Of a DNA stretch of 64,000 nucleotides, positions 51,501 to 61,709 are shown in pieces; the first letter of the stretch is position 1, and each line of letters opens with the position of its first letter. Under the pieces are notes generated by a model. The model did no database searches, was not told where the DNA came from, and was given only the letters and a program-made list of their open reading frames with translations. Origin of the DNA: Nemopilema nomurai (Eukaryota; Cnidaria; Scyphozoa; Rhizostomeae; Rhizostomatidae); contig ML133394.1 in NCBI GenBank assembly GCA_003864495.1, positions 1,116,001-1,180,000 on the forward strand. Reading direction: 5' to 3'. Position numbers and translations under genes: made by a program.

Positions 51501-54500
51501 TAGCGAAAGACCTATAGCAGTCTCCAATTGAGACAAGAGAAGCAAAGTATGAAATTTGAGAATATTGAGGTCAGATTAGTCAATATTTGCTTTTTAAGCG
51601 TTTAGATTACAGAAGTTGTGGAGAAAAGAAGAGAGTATGGGCCTTAGAAGTCCAAAAGAGCATCTGCAGGCATTCTAAACAAAAAGGCCTTCATGGGATA
51701 TAACATATGCCTCACTTCATGACAACAAATACGCTGATTACTTTGTCTGACACCAATCGCCAGCCGTTGTTTTCCCAGCGCCGATACCAGTCACTGTCAT
51801 CATCCGTTGTCCGGTCTGTTGGAGGAAGAAAAGTCACCGATAGAAAACACCGTCGCAAACACTATCGATATGAGAATGTCTGTCATTTGTGAAGGTGTAA
51901 TAGGACACGTGTATATAATCACATGTCATATCACGTGGTAGCTATGAGTCAATGTCGTAATAACATTATATATAAGAGCTTGTAGTTAACTAGGGTCGGA
52001 GTTTTTTGGTGCAAATGAGAGAGCACACAAAATGTATTGAGTGCGTTGTCTTTGCCTCTCGCTCTTTAAGATGTAGCACCTCTTACAATGGGGTGGGGGG
52101 TGTGGTTGGGGGCAGAAGTTCTATTTATGTGGCGCAGAAACTGTTATTCAAAATGTTTATTATAAGTATGATAAAGTTTTAGTGAAATATGGCAGTGATA
52201 ACACGTTATGTGGCAAACGGCGTGCGATGAGGATCAAGCAATTATTGGTGACTATAATAAAAATAAAGGTAAAGAGTGGAACAAAACAAAAGCAACGTGT
52301 TGATAGCAGCGAGTGGTATTATATCAGTTTAGTAAGGCGATGTAATCGATGCAGATGATTTGAGATGAAAACAGTGAAGTCTCGGCGGTCTTTCAGTTGA
52401 AGAAAACATTTCAAATGGATGATCTATGATGTCACAGAGGGTCTCCTTTTTTCTTAAAGTCAAAGGAAGAGTTGTAACAAATGGGGATATTTATTTCATA
52501 AGGCTTCTCGATAAAGGGTGTCCGAAGGGGGGTAGCAGCTTGCAAATATGGTAACGAAGTTTAAAAATGATAATGCCGATAGGGAATGCAAATCGGCCTC
52601 ACTAAATCGGGAGAACGTAACGTGATCACACAATGAGCTTCCTGTTGGCATACCTTTGACTAAATCTGACTTGTTGTGGACATACTTCATTGGCAGGTTT
52701 TTGAGCTGGCCCTTGGTGTAGTCCCTGGGAGCAAATGCACCAATGTCGGCGATGCTTTGGTTTGTGAATATCTTGTAGTAAATGTTGGGAGGGAAATTTT
52801 CCTGCAAAAAATCAAAAGCAACTAAGTACGCCAATAAGGAAAAGGCGAAAGATGTCCAAAGTTCCAGAGCAGAGGGGACCAGAAGAAAGGATAAGCAGAG
52901 AACCTCATATTGTACACTTTTCAAAACAAGTGGCTATCAGGGTAACAGCTTTCCAAAAGAGCTTCAACAACAACAACCACAAGGTCATCGCTCAATGCTC
53001 ACAGTTGACTAGAGCAAGGTCAAATCAAATTGAGAGAAGTTGTCGGAAACAACATGGCACAAGATTCAACTTTGCTTCACAGATATATTCACAAAGCGAG
53101 TATCAATACGTTGAATGAATAGGATATGCGTATGAAGGGACCTGAGCATGCGCATAGTCTTCAGCCCCAATAGCCACGGGGATGGTAACACTTAAAATCA
53201 CTTACACCACCAAGCCTGAATCGCACGTGACCTCCAGATGCAGAATCCAGCAGATCGCCCTAAAATCAAAGTTTGACTTTCAAAACCTATCATCATGACC
53301 ATTTTCGTACTTCTCAAGTAGAAAATATGGTTGAAAAATCTAGTTCACTTGTTTAAAGTGCATATGACACGAAAATTTTTATTCGCTTAAACTATCAACT
53401 AAACATCGCTGGTAACGATGGTGAACTTCGATTTTTCATTTTCGACGTACTTTTCTCGAAAATCGGGGTTTTCTGACACCCACTTTGGCCAAAATGTGTC
53501 ATAAGAAAAACGCGGTCGGGCAGGCGGTCACATGACCTCTGTGACGTAAAGTGGTTGTGTATCGTTCGAATAGAACTGAGCTGCTGTATGGTTTGACTAT
53601 GTGATGGCACAACTGTTGTCCGCCAGAGGGGGTTTTTTGCATTATTATTACTCAAGCAATGTCTGAAAACTGCTGCACCAACAGAAGCTCGATGCATTGT
53701 TGAACTTTGCACAAGTTTTGACGTTCTCCTCGATACCTGTTTTTGACACCAAAAACACCAAAACATTTCTTCGACGAGATGCTGTACCTTCAGTCCGCAA
53801 ACCAAAACAAGACGAAGAACTTGGCAAGCGTCAAAAGCTCATGGTGAGTAATATGTTTGATATTGTTTTCGATAACTGCCTATCAAATTCCTATTGTTTA
53901 ACACCTGAAGTAAGTTGTCGATGATGCCACATAAACCCCGGGGGCACCCACATAATACTTTATATGTGAATGCGCAATGCTGCATTCCTGTACCAGTGTC
54001 GTTGTGAACTCCCTTCGTAGAGAGTTTTTTTACAAACTATTTGTGTGTATCCAAGAAAAATTTTGGACGATATTTGGAAAATCCAAATTGAACATTCACA
54101 TAAAGGGCAGTCGGAGATTTCATAACAAACAGGCAGTGTCGTCAGAACGAAATTCATTTGGGGGGGGGGGGTTGCCTATTGTATTGCTTCCTCGCCAGTA
54201 CACTATTTTAAGGCATATATAGTATTGGGGGCTCCAGACTCCCGCTTCTGATGACCTTGACAGATACTACAAGTTCCTGGTAACTGGACAATCTAGTACA
54301 TTAGGTACTCCTTGCCTCACCAATGTCAATGTCAGCATTTTTGTACATTAAAACATCCCTGATGTTAATTTTTCAGTTAGTTTGAATAACTTTCTAAAAT
54401 AATTGCAATACATAATCAAACTAATTCAATATCTCCTGTAATGTTTAAAATATTTAGTAAAACTTTCTATGGGGTACAGATGCAAAATTCAAGCGAGAAA

Positions 54501-57500
54501 ATTGATTAACAAAAACAAAACATGTGTACATATTTAATTATTTCTCTTTATTATTTTCATTTCATAGCTTTCACATTTCAAAGTTTATTGTTAGTTAAAC
54601 GTGATTCACAAGTATTTGTTAAAAACCAGTACGAAATATCCTCCACAGCTCATAAAAGGAACAAACATTGATGAGAGACCATCGACTACTGAGGCGACAA
54701 GTTTATCCGATGTTGCATCCACTGCAACTGCAAAAGTAGACACAGAAAGCCAGATAAGCGACTCCGTTTAACTTGATGAGCCTGACCAAAAAGAGCGTGA
54801 TTTTTGGATTCAATGTACACCCGGTCCGTGATGCCCTCAAAAACAAGCTTCCGATACGCCGCAGTACAAGCTTCCCATGGACTTCCTTGGCAGCATCGGT
54901 ACTCCCTTGCACCAACAAGAAGCCCAGTTTGACACTTACCACACACACATCTAAGAATTAATAACAATCAAAATATAAACCAACCCCTGGCCGTTTTCGT
55001 TTTGGCAAGTCATATTTTAACTTTGCCCACAAAACTCATCAGCCTAGGCTAGGCCTCTTTTGGAAAACTTTTATCAGGTTATGGTACCTGAAAACAGCCA
55101 CGATGCAAAGCGAATACGGAATTTCTAACTTTAAAACTCAATGACGATTTATCCTACTCACCATTCATTCAGAGGAATAATTCCTCGCCGTCGATCAGGC
55201 AGTTGGGAAGGCTGTATTCCATCCTCATCTGCCTGGTCTCTTTCGATTGCTTTGCCAGCTTCGCCTGGCTCCGCGTCCGAATTTTCCCCAGACGAAAGGA
55301 GTTGTTCGTTCTGGTATGGTAAAAAAGCCCACCAGTAGCACCTATAAGCTCTTCTTGTTCACTTTCTTCGAAAACTGAAGCCATCGAGCTCTAACATTCG
55401 CTGTCCGACACGATTACATGGTCGCAAGTAAAATTCCGCCGTACTGTTTCTTGTTAGGAAGCAATCTAAACTTTTCACTAACACAACTACTTTACGTCAC
55501 TTCCTGTCAAACTCGACCCAATCCCTTATGACAGATTTTGAAGCGAAAAATCGACTTTGAAACAGCTGTAACTAAGAAAGCACACGTCTCTTGAAAATTT
55601 TAAGGTTATTTTCGTAATCAGCGTACTCGATTTAGTCTCACGGTGAAATAAAAATTTTCGTGTCATATGCACTTTAAGTAAGTCACATTAAGTCTTCGTA
55701 ACTGTCCACTTCAGTGTACAAATAAAAAACCGATGGCTATATTCTTTTCTAGAGGTAGGCAACTATTTTGTATAAGCAATCAAGTTCATTTGATCAAGTC
55801 AAAACTTTTTGGAATAAATACTTCAAGAACTTCTTGAAAAAAAACGATTAAATGAAGAAATCACGAAGCTTCCAGGGGATTTAATGTTCATATTAATCTG
55901 AATATAAGGGAGTCCGATACCAGTGGAAAGTGGCCTGTAGGCCAAAATTGGGCATTAAAGTAGCATTTAATAGCAAGGGCTTATATAATTTCGTCACTTT
56001 ATTGAAACCTCTGGTAAGATATCGATTCAACAAACGACTTCCATGGGAAACTTTCAAGCTTTGCAGAAGTGAAACATCAAACAATCTGGCTTCATGCTGA
56101 TGACAGAATCTAGTCCAAAAACAGACAAGGTTCACTTAGATGAAGGCGTGCGGCTTCGAAGCCATCGGAGATTTCCCTGCTGCTATACAGGACCACTCGT
56201 CCAGGGAAATAGCACTCACGTTGTAAAATACTTCAGGCTACTAGACTAGCAGTTCAATTAGGAATTTCAGTTTTGGAATAGGCTGCTCCAGCGTAAGGGG
56301 AGGCTACACTGAAACTGAGGCTGAAAATAAAAATTGGGACAAAGTCATTGCCGACAAATCAGGCTGTAAGTTTGTAAAAGAATTGCTGAACGAAAAATCA
56401 ACGTAACCAACCTCTCTCGGATTAATACACTTGAGCATTATTCTTGGGTCTCCAACAGATTTGAAACTAATCAGATCTTTGTAATATCGGTACACCTGCA
56501 CGTCCTGTAAAGGGAGAAAACAAATTTTCAGCAGCTCAGATAACGTTCATCATTCTAACATGAAACGAATGTACAAATCTAAACTCTCATTGCATGCATT
56601 GGAGTTGCAGAAGGGCCTAGAAGGAAAGGAAGACGTGGACGTAAATAGGAGAAAATTTCTTAGAAACCTTTCTGCAATCTGAAATTTGCACCGATTGCTC
56701 TCTTTCATAGACACTTTTATATACTTTTTATCGAAATAAAGTGAACATCCAAGGGGACCTTTTTCTTTCGTGTGATTACTAGATTAATGTTCTCAGGCTT
56801 TTTCAGTAAAATCTAAAGGTACTTATTATATTATGTACTATCTCTGCACAGCAATTATAGGGTATGTATCTTAACAAAACATATCCCTACCTTTATGATT
56901 TCTAACAATATATTTCACCCCTTCTCTAGTCCTAAATTGATACGTACAGATCTAGAGTAAGACGTCCTAACATTCCAACCAATGAAATGAATATAGCAAA
57001 TCTGAAAAGTCTTAAACATCAACAGTAAAACTCTTTCTAAAGAAACTCGTTTGATATAATGTGTGAAAGATCTGCCAGAATATCAAAAGATATATGAGCC
57101 TCAACTCGTCATATCAAGAAAAAAAGGCGAAAACAAGCCTAAAAACGCGACAAAAAGGACTGGAACCTAGCTACTCAGATCTTTGCTATCCATGTGCTGT
57201 GAGGATCATAGTACGATTAATGACACAACTAATTGTATAACAACAAAACATCCAGATGTGACAGGATCCAATAAGCATACCACATGCTTTCTCCAGGCTC
57301 TCTGTATAATTGATACCGCAGCGGTGTCTGTCAATTTTGCTTCAGAAGAGCTCTTTCCGTATTCTATTCTCACGCTTGAATTCCGTACGAAATTTTCGTC
57401 AAATGAAGACTGTCTGCTGGAATCTTCTAGCTTACTTCCCACAGACAAAAGTTGCGCCCGCTGGCCTTTTCTCTGTTTTCCTCGCCACCACCTTTGGATG

Positions 57501-60500
57501 ATCGTTGCACAAAACTCTTTGAAAGGCCTAGAGTAAAAGATGGCGCATGATTGTAAAATAAAAATGAACAATCACTAATAGTCCTCCATAAAACGATAAA
57601 TGTGCGGTTCAACGAAAAAATCTCATAGTAGCAGGCCTCTAAAGTTGTTGGACGCAAAACAACCTGGAGCTTTACTATTAAGGGCATTGCAATTAGAAGG
57701 AATAACACTTGGAACAATATAGCTGGAAGCATTGAATGCCATGTCATCAACACGTACCCGTCAACTGTAAAGAGACATTAAGCATTAACCCGTGTTGTGG
57801 GAAATAATAACAGCCAAATGAACTGAGTAAAATGTTCTATAGTAAATAACAGTCAAATACGTTATCCTATATGTACAATGTTGATTGACTGAACACTGAA
57901 TCTCTAGGAAAATAGTACAAAGCAAGCGCTCAAAAAATATTGGCAAGCATGACGCATTTTTTAGCATGTTCGAACAGTCAGCAGCAGCATGCTTTTGTGC
58001 AGCAATAACTTCCAGGCCAATGCTTGTCAATCAAAATTAGCTCCCCAAACACTCTTTTAGAAAAAGAATACGAGAATTTGAAGAAAAAGGTTGGAAAACA
58101 CCCGGCTTATCAAGGTGCTTTCCCGTTATCATCGGTTACAGATAGTTCTTGGTTTTTCGGTATACAAACTACTAGAAATAAAATCTTAGCCAAAAGACTA
58201 TATAATGCAATTGTTTTCCTTTGAAACGATTGAATTTGAAGCATCTGATCAAGTAAATAGTAGTGTACAGGAAGACCAAATTAGATATGAAGTGAGACAG
58301 ACAACTTTACGATGTTTGCCTTTATTGCAAGAAGAGGCCTGTTGATGACCAGATGAAACGGAAAATGAAAAAATAGTTGCTTTCACGCAATCATTTTTGT
58401 TATACATTTTAGCTGTATTTAAACATGTCTATTTTAAAAGCGCTGTTAACTGGAAAGTAGAACATGATTAAGTTACAGAAACTTCAAAAGGCAGGCAATA
58501 CACCTAATCATTTAGCTTTGAAAAAAACATGGCTTTGAATAGGGAATTGCAAGAAATCACATGCCCATGTTTAAACGGAATATGTCAATCTTGCATAGGC
58601 TAACATTGAAAATGGAAATTTCTCTTTAACAGCAGGCCATACCATTTTGCACATAGCTACTTCAATGATTATGTGGACCATCTAATTCAAAGATTGCAAT
58701 TGATATATTTATCACTTGGCAGAATAATGCAGTCAATGACTACACAGTCATGGCTAGTTGTTACAACATCAGATATCTTGTATTGAAGTGTTCCAATGTA
58801 TTATAATTAAAGTACATGATTAATATACAAACATTTATTTGATATTTAATACTTCTTTCGACATGCCCATTAACCAACAATTTATTTTTTTACCTCTATA
58901 TTGAAGAGTTTGCTTCTATAAAACTGCGAAAGAATAGAACAGGTAACAGAAGTTGAGGTAGATGTTGCAAAGTAACTGCCACTTACAATGGGATACTTCT
59001 GTGGGACAGTGCTGTACCTTTGTAAATACTGTAACTGGAGTCAAGTCTTGATGATCTCTGGAATGAAAAGTGCATCATACAGTCAAAAGAAAGTACAATC
59101 AACTGAATGACTACAAAAAGTGCATCTTTGCAGCCTTAAAATAGGCTCAAAATTTGTGAGATACTTTTCCACAAAAAAAAGTAGCAGCAGTATATAACCA
59201 TATTTGAAAGTAAAACAAACATTCATTTCTGGGTGTCAATTTTGATTAAAACAAGAAGAGGTTCATAGAGTGATCTATCTCAGTGTTTCTTTTTGTCACA
59301 TTAACAGACTCCATAACCTAGCTTACAGTAAATGGAAGAAAAGAAAACCTTATAAGTTTTTCCACCATGCAAATTACAATTTATGATCATAAAAGTAATC
59401 AGGACTAATTTAGATCAAAAATAACCTATAATCTATAACAGAAAGATCAACAAAGTATCCTGCAGTAGGACAGAAAATTCCTGAATGGCCACAAAATAAA
59501 ATAAAGTTGCAAAGTTTATTGAAATCAAAGTAGCCTCTGAGCTCTTCAAATTATAAAATGAAAAACAGAGAAAAGACAAAAATATATAGACAAGAGGTTA
59601 CTGAAAATGAAGTCAAAATGATCTTGCAATTTTCAAAAGTTATGTGCTACCTTGGGTGAGATGGCTGCACTTTGAGGTGGTATTGTTGATTTTGATGTAG
59701 AGGACAGTTGACTGTTGAAATAGGTGCTGCCATTTCCTATTGTTGACTTTGCACTTGCACGAGAGTGAGTGATTCCAAAAATTGATGTCCTAAGGGAAAA
59801 GGAAACTGAGCCTAAAAAATAGTTTTAGGATTTAAGTTCATGCTACCAGTTGGCAGAAGAGTTTTACAGGATGATTTTTTGACACTGGTTTCTAAGAAAA
59901 TTTAACAATTGGTTACAAAGACTCTATCAAAACAGACAGGATACTATTAGTTTAAATGTTGTAAAGGTCTTTTGTTAGTCAATATTAAAACTTGAGCCAT
60001 TTTCAATTCAAATTTTTTGGAAAGTAGATTTTGTCTTCTTCTGTTAAAAGAGGGAACAAGCTAGTTTCACTTCTTTTCTAATGGGCTTATCAATAAAAAT
60101 TATTGCTCTACTTATACAATCAACAGAGTTTTTTTACTAAAATTTCATAAAAACTAAATAGAACTGGTCTCCTTTTCTATTAAAAATAAAGACATTATAA
60201 GAAATAAAAGCCAATAAACTAGATAAAATGAAGTCAGTAAAATACCTTGTTTTATATCCTTTCCAAACTCTTTGGATTTCTATACAAGCTGCAGTCTTCC
60301 TCCTTGTTGCATCTTCATCTCTTAATATGATGTCCTGAGTTAATTGAATAGAATGATTTTTAGAACAGAGCCTTTGAGAAAAACTGAGATGTTCAAACTA
60401 ATTTCTTTTACAAAAGCATGTCTTAACAAAAAATTTTTGCTGATAAATAATTTCTGATACAGAAAATATTGACTCTTACCCATCTTTCCTTTTTCGACAA

Positions 60501-61032
60501 ACTTGCTATGTCTTTAACTTCCTCATAACCTAAATCAAATAAAGATCGAATTCCTTTACACCAAACCAGAAAAATAATGAAAACGACTACTTGGAGTAGT
60601 AGTTCTGACAACATTTGCAAATGTTTGCAAAGTAAAGTATCTGTCATGTCATAAAACCTAATTAGTGCTTCAAAAGCAAAACAAAAGCAATAAATCATGG
60701 TGGCCTATGTCCCTGGTAAAAATGTTATGTATGGTTAAAATGAAGGTAAGCCGAGCATTTTACTTTCATAACATGTGAATTCAACTGCCGAATAAATAAA
60801 CAATAAATCTTTAAAATGATCTGCAGACCCAAATTTTTACCGAGATTAGTGTGGTTTACATGTTATGCAGTTGCACCCACAAAATGGTCAAATATTGTCC
60901 ATACATAACCCAAACTGAAAAACGATGTTTCTTGTTGTTCCCTTCATTCACTCACACAGACAGGATATATAGTACGCTACCTGCATAGCCAGCAACCTTG
61001 GCGATCTCTCTGAGTGCTTGCTGGTTCAGCAT
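48555..61032 (-). CDS. C11orf65: C11orf65/MFI-like IQ-motif protein (14 exons)
   Basis: Exons (minus): 60981-61032, 60480-60529, 60246-60334, 59651-59789, 58987-59057, 57281-57527, 56412-56504, 53206-53259, 52654-52801, 51742-51815, 51041-51115, 50649-50713, 48906-49070, 48555-48648; 471 aa plus stop, all phases matching. The part from about residue 203 aligns with human C11orf65 (protein MFI): an IQ motif (IIQRAWRKHV), VYRYYKDLISFKSVGDP, GGHVRFRLGG, FPPNIYYKIF, DWYRRWENNGWRLVSD, DVERRRKQKKIDWMRKM, WEVDELLEWTNGLNFDQ. The human protein has about 313 aa and is reported as a mitochondrial-fission-factor interactor. Here an N-terminal extension adds two further IQ-type motifs (CIEIQRVWKGYKTR at about 51-64 and IIQRWWRGKQRKGQ at about 143-156). 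IQ motifs usually bind calmodulin. The last exon is read through to a stop at 48555; a GTATCC donor at 48598 leaves open another last exon. A 2.3-kb transposon sits in the intron between exons 7 and 8. Confidence 0.92.
53697..53841 (+). other. Candidate transposon exon, possibly the end of a THAP-type DNA-binding domain
   Basis: The plus frame encodes SSIPVFDTKNTKTFLRRDAV followed by PSVRKPKQDEELGKRQKLM and a good donor (ATG|GTGAGT at 53842). 'FLRRDAVPSV' recalls the 'LKxxAVPSxF' tail of THAP domains, which would fit a Kolobok-type element with TTAA targets. The zinc-ligand part is not legible. This is a weak, motif-level suggestion. Confidence 0.25.
54686..55384 (-). pseudogene. P2X7 C-terminal-like Cys-rich cassette inside the transposon (decayed)
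   Basis: A first exon starts at 55384 (MASVFEESEQEELIGATGGL) and, after a frame slip, reads LPDRRRGIIPLNEW up to a GTGAGT donor near 55162. A second exon (about 54955 downward) reads RCVCGKCQ ... YRCCQG ... ACTAAYRKLVFEG. The C-x-C-x2-C, CC and AC spacing and the 'RKLV' segment match the zinc-binding cytosolic C-terminal domain of vertebrate P2X7 receptors (CQCGSC ... CC ... ACITTSELFRKLV), without any channel part. The first exon needs a frameshift, and the split Trp codon at the junction reads as TGA, so this copy looks dead. It has the same orientation as the host gene. Confidence 0.6.
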
Positions 61033-61700
61033 GACTAGTTGCAAAAAGGCTAGTTTTGATTAGGCATGTCTTTCAAGCTCTTTTACCGTAGCGCGTAGGT
61101 CAAAACCCCCTTCATTATAATAGGTGGCCTAAAAAGCCAGACGCTGCATCCAAAACGAGTACATCGATTACGTTGCTGCTTCCTTCAGGTATGAAGATCA
61201 CTTAGTGGGTGCCGTTCAAAAGGACTGGCTACACAGCAAGTCGTAAACAAATATGTGGTATCAAGAAAGGTGGCACAGACGTAGATTCAGAGCTTCGTGG
61301 TATCCGCCATTTTGTAAAATTTATTTCCATGGGAACACGAGATACCTATGCAAAGCGAGGCCAATGATGATCTTTTGACCAGCCGACTCGAGTTAACGTT
61401 GAGATACCGAAATGCAGCACATGACATTTTAACGTTCCACTTTTCATCCAATACGCTGATAATTTGGGCCTTAAATACATCAATGGAGAAAAATATCTCA
61501 GTTTTCTCTGTGGACAATATTCATTTGAAACTACGTCTATTTGATGATGGCAAAACTACTGTATTTAAATAAATGGGGACGAAGATTATTGCCTCATTGG
61601 CATAGAAAGGTATCTTAAAGCAAAGAACAACTTGTTCAAGATTTGGCAGTGTTGTTAATTCATCTTTGATTATCTCTGGTGTTTCTGTGAATCTGCATTG
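61033..61700. other. Spacer upstream of the C11orf65-like gene
   Basis: The C11orf65-like promoter should be here. The plus ORF 61348-61572 (74 aa, SRLELTLRYRNAAHDILTFH ...) reads like real protein composition, but I cannot assign it; it could be a diverged retroelement ORF or an exon of another gene. Confidence 0.4.
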
Positions 61701-61709
61701 CAAGGGCTG

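Larger units (their letters stand above)
53357..55673. mobile_element. TTAA-flanked DNA transposon, 2317 bp, 27-bp perfect TIRs
   Basis: The left end begins AGTGCATATGACACG and the right end carries its exact reverse complement; the inverted repeat is perfect over 27 bp. TTAA lies immediately outside both ends (53353-53356 and 55674-55677). TTAA targets are used by piggyBac and Kolobok transposons. Inside are a minus-strand two-exon cassette encoding a P2X7-C-terminal-like Cys-rich domain and a plus-strand candidate exon. No intact transposase is visible, so this is a decayed or non-autonomous copy. It lies in an intron of the C11orf65-like gene. Confidence 0.88.

Noticed and set aside
53395..53805. 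136-aa minus ORF inside the TTAA element
   Set aside because: Lies partly in the terminal region, overlaps the better-supported plus-strand exon, and matches nothing.
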